Shown piece after piece: positions 16,264-24,464 of a stretch of DNA of 33,474 nt (the first letter of the stretch is position 1; each line of letters starts with the position of its first letter). A model generated the notes under the pieces. It saw nothing but the letters and a program-made list of their open reading frames with translations, was not told the origin of the DNA and made no database searches. This stretch comes from an uncultured Pelagibacteraceae bacterium. GTDB lineage: Bacteria; Pseudomonadota; Alphaproteobacteria; Pelagibacterales; Pelagibacteraceae. The stretch covers positions 1 through 33,474 of the forward strand of contig CABYJW010000010.1 in NCBI GenBank assembly GCA_902519465.1, in the 5' to 3' direction. The translations under genes were made by a program, and so were the position numbers.

Positions 16264-17293
16264 AGGTTTTAAACTTACAAGAAAACTTGAAAATACTTTG
16301 ATGTTAGTTTTTACGTTAATTTTTCTAGGATACATCAGTATGAGCCCAGATATGAATCTAGAGTCTCTTAAAGGTGTATTAATAATCGGTATCACTGTGG
16401 GAATAATTTATGGACTAGTAGCTGTAGGAATTTCTCTAATTTATACAGGACTAGATGTAGTTAATTTTTCACACGGAGAATTTTTCATGCTCGGAGCATT
16501 TACTGGTTTAACAGTTTATAATTTTCTAATCGATGGAGAATTAATTTACGCAATTTTTCCTGATGCTTACGGATGGGTGGGTTATGTTATAGGTTTATTT
16601 TTTGCATTTGTAGTAATGGGTTTGTTTGGTGTTTTAATAGAAAGAGTATTTTTAAGACCTCTCACAAAAAAAGGTGGAGGTTATACTGTTGCCGGGATGG
16701 GAATTATTATTTGTGGTTTTGGCTTATCAGTTGTCTTATTAAACTTAGCTTACATAATTTGGAATCCAACAGCACATCCTTTTCATGCAGATTTAGGATT
16801 ACCAATTAATATAGGTGGCGTGACGTTGCCAATGACATATTTATGGATGTTGGTTACAGGATTTACTGTGGCAGGCGCTTTATATTTCTTTTTAAATAAA
16901 ACTAAAATGGGCTTAGGTGTTCGAGCCGTAGCGCACTCAAAGGTAATCTCCAACTTAGTTGGAATTAATGTACCACTTTATATATCAATTATATTTGGAA
17001 TAGCATGTGCGTTAGCAGGCTTAGCTGGAACGTTGGTAGGACCAACTTACCAAGTAGTTGTGTATATGGGTTACATAATTTTATTAAAAGCATTTGCTTC
17101 AGCAGTTGTTGGTGGATTTGGAAGTTTACCTGGTGCTATTGTTGGAGGTTTTACTGTAGGTTTATTTGAAACATCATGCGCATTTTTCATTTCCGGAAGC
17201 CACAAAGATGCATATGCATTTCTATTAATGATTGTTGTCTTACTTATAAAACCAACTGGGTTCTTTGGTGTTCAAGTTAAAATGAAAGCTTAA
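16256..17293 (+). CDS. livH: HAAT-family ABC transporter permease, LivH type
   Basis: An inner-membrane permease of 345 residues with about eight hydrophobic segments; the partner of LivM. Diagnostic stretches are GLVAVGISLIYTGLDVVNFSHGEFFMLGAF, FLRPL near the first cytoplasmic loop and VVGGFGSLPGAIVGG. I start it at the ATG at 16256 (MFKGFKL), which has GGAGG about 12 bases upstream. An in-frame GTG at 16235 would add seven residues and a longer overlap with livF. Its stop is directly followed by the ATG of the next gene, so transporter and enzymes are one transcription unit. Confidence 0.92.
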   Translation: MFKGFKLTRKLENTLMLVFTLIFLGYISMSPDMNLESLKGVLIIGITVGIIYGLVAVGISLIYTGLDVVNFSHGEFFMLGAFTGLTVYNFLIDGELIYAIFPDAYGWVGYVIGLFFAFVVMGLFGVLIERVFLRPLTKKGGGYTVAGMGIIICGFGLSVVLLNLAYIIWNPTAHPFHADLGLPINIGGVTLPMTYLWMLVTGFTVAGALYFFLNKTKMGLGVRAVAHSKVISNLVGINVPLYISIIFGIACALAGLAGTLVGPTYQVVVYMGYIILLKAFASAVVGGFGSLPGAIVGGFTVGLFETSCAFFISGSHKDAYAFLLMIVVLLIKPTGFFGVQVKMKA

Positions 17294-18238
17294 ATGATTA
17301 AAAAAGACACAAAAGTTGCTGTGCTCGGCGCTGGTGCTATGGGTTGCCTATTCGGAGGTTTGCTGGCAGAGAAAGGTCTCGAAGTAGTTCTCATTGACGT
17401 TTGGCAAGAACACGTAGATGAGATTAATAAAAAAGGACTTAAGATGATGGGACACGGCGGTGATCGTATTGTTAAAATCAAAGCAACTACAGAACCAAAA
17501 AAACTTGGTAAATACGATGCAATAATAATAATGTGTAAAGCAACCGCATTAGAAAATGCACTCTCAAATGCCAAAAATATTATCGGAGATAATACTTTAC
17601 TCATGTCTTTTCAAAACGGGATTGGTCATGAAGAAATAATGCAAAATATTGCTGGTAAAGATAAAGTTTTAGGCGGATCAACAACACAAGCCTCAAGTAT
17701 TCAAGGACCAGGTATAATTCAAAATCATGCGAGCCTACCTTCATGGATTGGTGAATACCAGGGTGGATCGAGTGAAAGAGTAAAAAATTTGGCTGAAACA
17801 TTCACATCTCACGGATTAGAAACGATTGCAGAAGATAATATTAAGAAAAGAAAGTGGATGAAACTGTTCGCATTAACAGCCATAGGACCTTTATCTGCAA
17901 TTTTTGATTTACACCATACTGATTTGTACATTTCTAATAAAAATCAAGATATGTCTAGAAATCTTGGAAAAAATATTATTTTAGAAACTCGAGCTGTAGC
18001 TAAAGCTGATGGGGTAGATGTTAGTGAGACAGAGTGTTTGGAAATGTTTAATAGAATCGTAGATTCAAGACAAACAAATAAATCATCTATGGCTTTTGAT
18101 GTTATTAAAAATAGAAAAACTGAAATAGATTTTATAAGTGGCGCCGTCTCGAAAATTGGAAAAAAGCACGGAATTAAAACACCATTAAATGATCTAATGT
18201 ATAACATTATCAAAATCAAAGAGGGAATGTACGTATAA
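17294..18238 (+). CDS. ketopantoate reductase (PanE/ApbA) family dehydrogenase
   Basis: An NADP-dependent 2-keto acid reductase-type protein of 314 residues. The N-terminal Rossmann motif is VLGAGAMGCLFGGLLAEKG, followed by FQNGIGHEE (the conserved NG motif) and a C-terminal helical domain with KRKWMKLF holding the probable catalytic Lys. Genuine ketopantoate reductase would serve pantothenate synthesis. Here the gene is embedded with no gap between livH and an acyl-CoA synthetase, so a catabolic 2-hydroxy/2-keto acid oxidoreductase role is more likely (inference). Confidence 0.85.
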   Translation: MIKKDTKVAVLGAGAMGCLFGGLLAEKGLEVVLIDVWQEHVDEINKKGLKMMGHGGDRIVKIKATTEPKKLGKYDAIIIMCKATALENALSNAKNIIGDNTLLMSFQNGIGHEEIMQNIAGKDKVLGGSTTQASSIQGPGIIQNHASLPSWIGEYQGGSSERVKNLAETFTSHGLETIAEDNIKKRKWMKLFALTAIGPLSAIFDLHHTDLYISNKNQDMSRNLGKNIILETRAVAKADGVDVSETECLEMFNRIVDSRQTNKSSMAFDVIKNRKTEIDFISGAVSKIGKKHGIKTPLNDLMYNIIKIKEGMYV

Positions 18239-18245
18239 GATCTCA

Positions 18246-20165
18246 ATGACAAAAAAAGTCATATGGAATCCACCAGCTGAACTAATCGAAAATTCTAAAC
18301 TTACAAAGTTTATAAAGCACTGTTCAGTCAAAAATTACGATGAACTCGAAATCAAGAGTCAATCGGATCCAGGATGGTTATGGGAAAATGTAATAAAATT
18401 TGCAGATATAAAATTTTTTAAAAATTACAAAAAAATCATAGATGAAGCAAATGGAGCACCTTGGACAAAGTGGTGCGTCGGTGGCACAACAAATATTGTG
18501 TTAAATTGCATTGATCGTCATAAAGATAAGGATTTTTTTAAAAACCAATTTATTTATTCAGAAAAAGAAAATGGCGAAAGTTCATCAATTACTTATGAGG
18601 AATTTGATAAACAAATTTCAAAAGTAGGTAACGTTTTGAAGACAAACGGTTTTAAGAAAGGCGATGTTATTGCACTATATATGCCACAAATTATTGAAAC
18701 TTATATTTCTTATTTTGCAATATTAAAAATTGGCTGCGTTGTCTTACCTCTCTTCTCAGGATACGGAGCTAGTGCAGTAGTTGAAAGATTAAAAATAGCA
18801 AAAGCAAAAGGAATTTTTACAGTCAGTCATACTTTTAGAAAAGGAAAAGAGATTAAAATGTTAGATACGATAAAGAAAGAAGTTACTGAAATACAGAACA
18901 TTAAAAATATATTTTTGGTTGGCAATGACAAAGGAAAGAAAATATTTAATTGGGATAATTTTAAAAATGTATCCGATAAATTAAAAACTGAAGAAATGGA
19001 GTCAGAAGACCCTGCAATCATTCATTTCACTTCGGGGACAACAGGAAAACCAAAAGGGTGCGTCTACAGTCATATAGGTTTAGTTACAAAAATGGCTTTT
19101 GACGAAGGAGTGTTAGCTGACTTTAAACAAAAAGATATTCACATGTGTATGGCTGACATGGGGTGGATGGTAGGTTCCAAGTCAGCAACTATTGCCTCTT
19201 CTCACGGAGCAAAAATGGTTATTGCCGAAGGAGTTCCTGACTTCCCAGATGAAGTTAGATTTTGGAAATTAATAGAAAAATATAAAGTTTCTTGGGTAGA
19301 GTTATCTCCTGCTTTAATTCGATCTCAAATGATTAAAGACAAAAAAAAATTTGAAGATTTAGATTTAAGTTCCTTAAGAATAGTTTGTACAGGTGGAGAA
19401 CCTTGGACAGACAAACCATGGAAGTGGTTATTTGAATTCATTGGGAAATCAAAAGTTCCAATCATGAACTCTGCTGGTGGAACAGAAGTTTCTGGATCTA
19501 TCCTGCATTGCTGTTTGCATAGACCGTTTAAAGTTGGATCTTTTAATGCACCCATTCCTGGAATGAGTGCAGATATTGTAGATTCAAAAGGAGAGAAAGT
19601 ATCTATCGACCAGATGGGAGAATTGGTAATGAGAAAATCATCAATAGGTTTAACCAAAAGTTTATGGAACGATGATGAAAGATACATTCAGAATTATTGG
19701 AACGTTATAAAAAAAAACTTATGGGTTCATGGTGATTTAGCCAGTAAAGATAAAGATGGTCATTGGTATTTACATGGAAGGTCAGACGATACAATTAAAG
19801 TTTCTGGTAAAAGAATAGGACCATCGGAGCTAGAAAGTGTAATTATAAAAAGTGGGAAAGCCAAAGAGGTAGCAGCCGTTGGAATTCCAGATGAGGACAA
19901 AGGATCTAAGATAATCTTATCTATAGTTCCTTTAGAAAGTGAGAAAAACCTTAACGAAAACTTATTTATTGATTTAATTATAAAAGATTTAGGAAAATCA
20001 TTTAAGCCTGATAAAGTAATATTTGTTAAAGATTTGCCTAAAACAAGAAATATGAAAATAATGAGAAGAGTTATAAAATCTTGTTTAACAAATAAAGACC
20101 CTGGGGATGTTTCAACTTTACTAAATCCAGAGTCAGTAGAAGAGATAAAACAATATGCATTTTAA
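18246..20165 (+). CDS. AMP-forming acyl-CoA synthetase (acetyl/acetoacetyl-CoA synthetase-like)
   Basis: Activates a carboxylic acid to its CoA thioester through an acyl-adenylate. The 639 residues include the N-terminal ACS-type extension (DPGWLWENVIKFADIKFF, APWTKWCVGGTTNI). The P-loop FTSGTTGKPKG lies at about 261-271. The A5 motif is GGTEVSG, and HGDLASKDKDGHWYLHGRSDD is present. The C-terminal catalytic Lys is in PKTRNMKIMRR (about residue 605); most ACS proteins have SGK there, so NMK is unusual. It follows the PanE-like gene by seven bases and overlaps the crotonase gene by 11. The substrate is unknown and is presumably what the linked importer carries. Confidence 0.88.
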   Translation: MTKKVIWNPPAELIENSKLTKFIKHCSVKNYDELEIKSQSDPGWLWENVIKFADIKFFKNYKKIIDEANGAPWTKWCVGGTTNIVLNCIDRHKDKDFFKNQFIYSEKENGESSSITYEEFDKQISKVGNVLKTNGFKKGDVIALYMPQIIETYISYFAILKIGCVVLPLFSGYGASAVVERLKIAKAKGIFTVSHTFRKGKEIKMLDTIKKEVTEIQNIKNIFLVGNDKGKKIFNWDNFKNVSDKLKTEEMESEDPAIIHFTSGTTGKPKGCVYSHIGLVTKMAFDEGVLADFKQKDIHMCMADMGWMVGSKSATIASSHGAKMVIAEGVPDFPDEVRFWKLIEKYKVSWVELSPALIRSQMIKDKKKFEDLDLSSLRIVCTGGEPWTDKPWKWLFEFIGKSKVPIMNSAGGTEVSGSILHCCLHRPFKVGSFNAPIPGMSADIVDSKGEKVSIDQMGELVMRKSSIGLTKSLWNDDERYIQNYWNVIKKNLWVHGDLASKDKDGHWYLHGRSDDTIKVSGKRIGPSELESVIIKSGKAKEVAAVGIPDEDKGSKIILSIVPLESEKNLNENLFIDLIIKDLGKSFKPDKVIFVKDLPKTRNMKIMRRVIKSCLTNKDPGDVSTLLNPESVEEIKQYAF

Positions 20166-20925
20166 AGATATAACATATGATGTTAAAAGTGATTATGCTC
20201 ATGTCACTATAAATAGACCAAAAGTATTAAATGCTTTCACACCTGTTACGCTTCAAGAATTAAAAACTGCTCTTGATAGTGCCGAAAAAGATAAAAATGT
20301 AGGTGTAATAATTTTATCTGGTACTGGGGGCAAAGCTTTTTGTGCAGGCGGAGATATGAATTGGGAAAGTTCAAAAGAGTTCCAAGATCATGAATATGAA
20401 TTTCATATTCATTTAACAAAATGTAGTAAACCAATTATTGCAAAAGTAGATGGATACGCAATTGGAGGAGGAAACCATATGGCATATTTCTGCGATCTGA
20501 CAATTGCTAGTGAGAATTCAATTTTTGGACAAAACGGACCAAGGGTTGGTTCACCCGCGGGTGGAGCAATCGTTGCACATTCTGCAAACATTCTTGGCCA
20601 TAAAAGAGCTAGAGAAATGTGGATGACATGCAAAAGATATTCTGCAAAAGAGATGATGAACTGGGGACTAGTCAACTCAGTTGTAAAAAAAGAAAATTTA
20701 GATGATGAAGTAAAAAAGTATGGTGATGAAATATTAAAAGGAGCACCCACTTGTATAAAGATTTTAAAGGCCAGTTTTAGAAAACAATTTGAAGAAATTT
20801 TAAAAATTACACAAAAAAGTATGGTGGATGAAATTGCTCCAGGATATTTTAAAACTGGCGAACAATCTGAAGGAGCTAAAGCTTTTTTAGAAAAAAGAAA
20901 GCCAGATTTTAAAAAATTTCGTTAA
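20155..20925 (+). CDS. crotonase-superfamily protein, BadI/MenB-like
   Basis: An enoyl-CoA hydratase/isomerase-fold protein of 256 residues. The oxyanion-hole segments are GGKAFCAGGDMN (about 60-71) and YAIGGGNHMA. The region REMWMTCKRYSAKEMMNWGLVN and the end EGAKAFLEKRKPDFKKF closely resemble BadI (2-ketocyclohexanecarboxyl-CoA hydrolase, a ring-opening enzyme) and MenB. In those families the GP(K/R)xGSxD segment carries a key Asp; here it reads GPRVGSPAGG, with A135 in that place. So the fold and CoA-thioester substrate class are firm, but the reaction is open. It overlaps the CoA synthetase gene and shares one base with the next gene. Confidence 0.85.
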   Translation: MHFKDITYDVKSDYAHVTINRPKVLNAFTPVTLQELKTALDSAEKDKNVGVIILSGTGGKAFCAGGDMNWESSKEFQDHEYEFHIHLTKCSKPIIAKVDGYAIGGGNHMAYFCDLTIASENSIFGQNGPRVGSPAGGAIVAHSANILGHKRAREMWMTCKRYSAKEMMNWGLVNSVVKKENLDDEVKKYGDEILKGAPTCIKILKASFRKQFEEILKITQKSMVDEIAPGYFKTGEQSEGAKAFLEKRKPDFKKFR

Positions 20926-22013
20926 TGAAAATCAAATCAATCAAAGCAATCACTTTGAGTATGCCATTTAGCCATGGCGGAAAGAAAGTAATTTTTCATG
21001 GAAAAGAATGGAAAAGTTTAGAATTTAACTTAATAAGACTGGAAACTGATAACGGAATAGTAGGATGGGGAGAAGCTTTTGGTTACACAAGTTGGAAAGC
21101 TGTAAAAATTGCTATTGAGGATATGGTAGCTCCCTTACTTATAGGAAAAGAGATAAGCAATATTCCAGAGCTTCTTTTAACACTTCAAAAATCTTTACAC
21201 TTATTTGGTAGATATGGGATTACAATGTTTGCGATATCTGGAGTTGAAATAGCTTTGTGGGATGCCTTAGGAAAAGAAAAAGATAAACCAGTTCACGAAC
21301 TATTAGGAAAAAAAAATAAAGATTTATTTAAAGCCTATTCTAGTCTTTTTAGATATGGAGATCCAAAAATTGTAGAACAAAAATGCAGACAATCATTAGA
21401 CGATGGTTATCAAGCTATAAAACTACATGAAATAGAAAATAATTGTATTGAAGCCGGCAGAAAAGGCACAGGCAATCTTCCTTTAATGCTAGATACTAAC
21501 TGTCCATGGACTTATGAGGAAACTCTAGCCAAAAAAGATTTTTTAAAAAATATGAAGCTTACTTGGTTAGAAGAACCTATATACCCACCAGAGGATTATG
21601 AAACTCTTGCTAAATTAAATAAAGAACTTGGAATACCAATAGCCTGTGGAGAGAATGCATGTACAGAATTTGAGTTTAAGTTAATGATCAAGCAAAAAGC
21701 TGCTACATATATTCAGCCGTCAGTAATTAAAGTTGGTGGTATTTATGAAATGTATAAAATTATACAACATGCGGAAAAAAATAATATTTCTGTAATGCCT
21801 CATACCGCTTATTTTGGACCAGGATTTCTTGCCACTCTTCAACTAGCATCCCTAATGAAAAAAGAAACGTATATAGAGAGATTTTATCTTGATATTGATC
21901 AAGAGTTTTATCCGAATTTTAAAAAAGCTATAAATGGAAAATATAAATTGCCCTCAGGTCCTGGCTTAGGTATGGACTTAGACTATAAAAGGTTAAGTAA
22001 ATATGAAATATAG
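20925..22013 (+). CDS. mandelate racemase/muconate lactonizing enzyme-like protein (enolase superfamily)
   Basis: A 362-residue capping-domain plus TIM-barrel protein of the enolase superfamily, which abstracts the alpha proton of a carboxylate bound to Mg. The metal ligands are visible: D190 (LMLDTN), E216 (WLEEP) and E243 (CGEN). The second-strand motif is K166-L-H168 rather than KxK. H293 (MPHTAYFGPG) stands where mandelate racemase has its His, but the partner Asp is S266 (QPSVIKVGG). The reaction (racemase, dehydratase or epimerase) is therefore not assignable. It is part of the tight operon, sharing one base with the crotonase gene and 11 with the CitE-like gene. Confidence 0.87.
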   Translation: MKIKSIKAITLSMPFSHGGKKVIFHGKEWKSLEFNLIRLETDNGIVGWGEAFGYTSWKAVKIAIEDMVAPLLIGKEISNIPELLLTLQKSLHLFGRYGITMFAISGVEIALWDALGKEKDKPVHELLGKKNKDLFKAYSSLFRYGDPKIVEQKCRQSLDDGYQAIKLHEIENNCIEAGRKGTGNLPLMLDTNCPWTYEETLAKKDFLKNMKLTWLEEPIYPPEDYETLAKLNKELGIPIACGENACTEFEFKLMIKQKAATYIQPSVIKVGGIYEMYKIIQHAEKNNISVMPHTAYFGPGFLATLQLASLMKKETYIERFYLDIDQEFYPNFKKAINGKYKLPSGPGLGMDLDYKRLSKYEI

Positions 22014-22644
22014 ATCAGTTTTATTTGTTCCTGGTCACGAAGAAAAAAAAATAAAAAAAGCTTATACTTTAGATGCTGATCTAGTTGTAATTGACTTGGA
22101 GTCAACCGTTCCTGATGATGAAAAACAAAATGCAAGACAAATTATCAAAAATTGTAAAGTAGATAAAAATAAAACTTATATTAGGATTAACAATATTGGA
22201 GATTTAGACTTTGTAGTTAAAGAGGAATTTATTGGCATTTTTCTTCCTTTTACCGAAAGTAGAAAACAACTTTTAAATATTGATAAAATTTTAAAATCAA
22301 ATGAAAAACTTAAAACAGATATAATTCCAATTATAGAAAGTGAAAAGGGGATTGAAAACCTTAGGGAAATTTGTGAGTTTGAAGAAAGGATTAAAGTTAT
22401 CTCTTTTGGATCACATGATTTAGCTAAGTCTATTAATCTCAAAGTATCTGATGATGAAAATGAAATTCTCAATTATAGAAAACTTATAGTCTCACATTCA
22501 AAAAACCCTATTGATACTTCATATCTTAATTTTAAAGATTTAATAGGTTTTGAGAAGTCATGTAATTTAGCCAAGAGCATCGGGTTTGCTGGAAAAGCTT
22601 GTATCCATCCTGGACAAGTTGATATATCAAATAAAATATTTTAA
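22003..22644 (+). CDS. short HpcH/HpaI aldolase / CitE-like lyase family protein
   Basis: Belongs to the citrate lyase beta-subunit/malyl-CoA lyase fold, Mg-dependent enzymes that cleave or form C-C bonds in 2-oxo or hydroxyacyl-CoA compounds. Landmarks are RSVLFVPGHEEKKIKKA, VVIDLESTVPDDEK, IIPIIESEKG (metal Glu), SFGSHDLA (metal Asp region, usually G.EDL) and GKACIHPGQV. At 213 residues it ends just after the IHP motif, so it lacks the C-terminal lid helices (about 60 residues) that complete the active site in many family members. It overlaps the enolase-superfamily gene by 11 bases and shares one base with the next gene. Function is not assignable beyond the family. Confidence 0.8.
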   Translation: MKYRSVLFVPGHEEKKIKKAYTLDADLVVIDLESTVPDDEKQNARQIIKNCKVDKNKTYIRINNIGDLDFVVKEEFIGIFLPFTESRKQLLNIDKILKSNEKLKTDIIPIIESEKGIENLREICEFEERIKVISFGSHDLAKSINLKVSDDENEILNYRKLIVSHSKNPIDTSYLNFKDLIGFEKSCNLAKSIGFAGKACIHPGQVDISNKIF

Positions 22645-23684
22645 TGAAAAGTAAAACCAAAATAGCCGTGGTTGGTATTGGATTAATGGGCAGCCAACAC
22701 TTAATAGCTATTAAAAATTCTAAAAAAGCAGTTTTGCATTCAATAGTGGATATAAACGAAAGGTCAAGAGCGCACGCCAAAAAATTTAACGTTCCATTTT
22801 ACAAAAACTCATCAGCATTAATTAAAAATAATAAACCTGACGCTGTGATTGTTGCAACACCTAATCAATTTCATGAAAAGCATACCATTAGCTTTTTAAA
22901 TGCTAAAATTCCTGTTTTATTAGAAAAACCAATCTCTAGTAACATCCAAAAAGCCAAAAAAATTATTTCATCTTCAAGAAAAAATAAGACTCATTTACTA
23001 ATTGGATATCACAGGCGGCATAATTCAATTTCAACAAAAGTTAAAAATAAAATAAATAATGGTAAATTAGGAAAAATCGTATCAGTTAATGTGATGTGCT
23101 GGTTATACAAAAATAAAGAATGGTTTAAAGAGAAATGGAGAGTAAAAAAGGGCGGGGGTCCATTGGGTATAAATCTTGTTCATGATATCGATTTAATTTG
23201 TTATTTGTTAGGACCAGTTGATTATGTGCAAGCATCATCTTCAAATAAAATCAGAAAATATGATGTCGAAGATACTGCAGTTGTAAATTTTGTTTTTAAA
23301 TCAGGAGCATTAGGTAGTCTGAGTGTTTCAGACACAATAGTATCACCATGGAGCTACGAACTAACCGCAGGCGAAAACCCCGCTTATCCAATAACAAATC
23401 AATCTGCTTACTACATTGGCGGTACAAAAAGCTCAATACAATTTCCAAATTATAAAGAATGGTACAATAAAAAAGAGAGAAGTTGGTGGAAGCCAATATT
23501 ACATAAAGATGAGAGCACTCGCGAAAGTAGATATACACTTACAAACCAGATTAATCATTTATGTGATGTTGTTAATAAAAAAACAAAACCCAAAATTACC
23601 GGAGAAGATGGTTTGGCATCACTTAAAATATTTGCAGCAATTATTGAAAGTGCAAAAACAGGGAAAAAAGTTAAAATTAAATAA
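22644..23684 (+). CDS. Gfo/Idh/MocA-family oxidoreductase
   Basis: An NAD(P)-dependent dehydrogenase of 346 residues, of the family that oxidises sugars, inositols or other hydroxy compounds. The Rossmann loop is VVGIGLMGSQHL (residues 9-20). LLEKPISSN is the conserved EKP motif, and GINLVHDIDLICYLLG carries the catalytic-region Asp and His. It is the last gene of the eight-gene rightward operon starting at livF. Its stop overlaps the 3' end of the convergent hydratase-like gene by eight bases. The substrate is unknown. Confidence 0.88.
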   Translation: MKSKTKIAVVGIGLMGSQHLIAIKNSKKAVLHSIVDINERSRAHAKKFNVPFYKNSSALIKNNKPDAVIVATPNQFHEKHTISFLNAKIPVLLEKPISSNIQKAKKIISSSRKNKTHLLIGYHRRHNSISTKVKNKINNGKLGKIVSVNVMCWLYKNKEWFKEKWRVKKGGGPLGINLVHDIDLICYLLGPVDYVQASSSNKIRKYDVEDTAVVNFVFKSGALGSLSVSDTIVSPWSYELTAGENPAYPITNQSAYYIGGTKSSIQFPNYKEWYNKKERSWWKPILHKDESTRESRYTLTNQINHLCDVVNKKTKPKITGEDGLASLKIFAAIIESAKTGKKVKIK

Positions 23685-24447
23685 AATCTAAATTTATTTT
23701 TCCTAAATTTCTAAAGTCGACTTTAAGTTTGTCACCTTTATTGACTTTAAAAGGTTGAATAACAGAACCAGTCATAAACCAATCACCCTTTTTAAAAGTT
23801 ACAGGATCATCTTTAAACTCATCAATTATACATTTAATTGCTAGTTTTGGACCAGCTCGCTTTTCTCCTTTAAAAAAAGGTTCTGTTACTTTTCCATTTA
23901 AATTTATTTCAACTTGAATTGTGTCTAAGTCAACTTTATCGAGATTTTGTATTTTATCTCCAACAACTATTGCTCCAGCACCACCATTATCTGCAATATT
24001 TAAATTCATCATTCCAACTGGATCTAAACCTTTTTTAGAATCTGAATGGACTCTTGTAGATACAAGTTCTAAAGCTATATAAGCCTCGTAGTTTCCTATT
24101 TTATTTTCAGCACCAGGTATCATTTTTGTATCCTCCAAAAATTTTAAACAAAATTCACATTCAAGAATACAATCAGGTACTTTACTGTATTCAATTTTTG
24201 ACAGGTTCATTAAAACTGTTTCATCTATAATTTTTCCAATCATAGGACCTTCGACTTTTGCACCGTCTTGCAAATTCTTCGATACCAATCCAATTTTCCA
24301 ACCAACTGTTTTTTTCTTTAAGACCGCGTGGAATTGTTTTTGAATTGCGTGAGAATCTTCTCTATTTTTTGGAAGTTCATCTGATTTAAGTTGAATTAAA
24401 TCTCTTTTTATCCATGCATCTGCTAATTTTTCTGCTAATGTATTCAT
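23677..24447 (-). CDS. 2-keto-4-pentenoate hydratase-like protein (fumarylacetoacetase superfamily)
   Basis: A 256-residue member of the MhpD-like hydratase/decarboxylase group, which hydrates 2-hydroxy-dienoates late in meta-cleavage pathways or acts on related 2-keto acids. VGWKIGLVS near residue 50 matches the conserved substrate loop. The metal ligands are probably the Glu pair in LECEFCLKF and the Glu in YIALELVSTRV. FFKGEKRAGP and GDWFMTGSVIQPF match the C-terminal barrel. It converges with the Gfo/Idh gene (8-base overlap) and diverges from the DUF1907 gene with 17 bases between start codons. Its location suggests it serves the same pathway as the island. Confidence 0.83.
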   Translation of the reverse strand: MNTLAEKLADAWIKRDLIQLKSDELPKNREDSHAIQKQFHAVLKKKTVGWKIGLVSKNLQDGAKVEGPMIGKIIDETVLMNLSKIEYSKVPDCILECEFCLKFLEDTKMIPGAENKIGNYEAYIALELVSTRVHSDSKKGLDPVGMMNLNIADNGGAGAIVVGDKIQNLDKVDLDTIQVEINLNGKVTEPFFKGEKRAGPKLAIKCIIDEFKDDPVTFKKGDWFMTGSVIQPFKVNKGDKLKVDFRNLGKINLDFI

Positions 24448-24464
24448 ATCCTATAAATAATCAC

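Noticed and set aside
24414-24464. N-terminal hydrophobic extension of the DUF1907 protein (possible signal peptide)
   Set aside because: It is antisense to the start of the hydratase-like gene and absent from the family. The ATG at 24465 matches the known N terminus.
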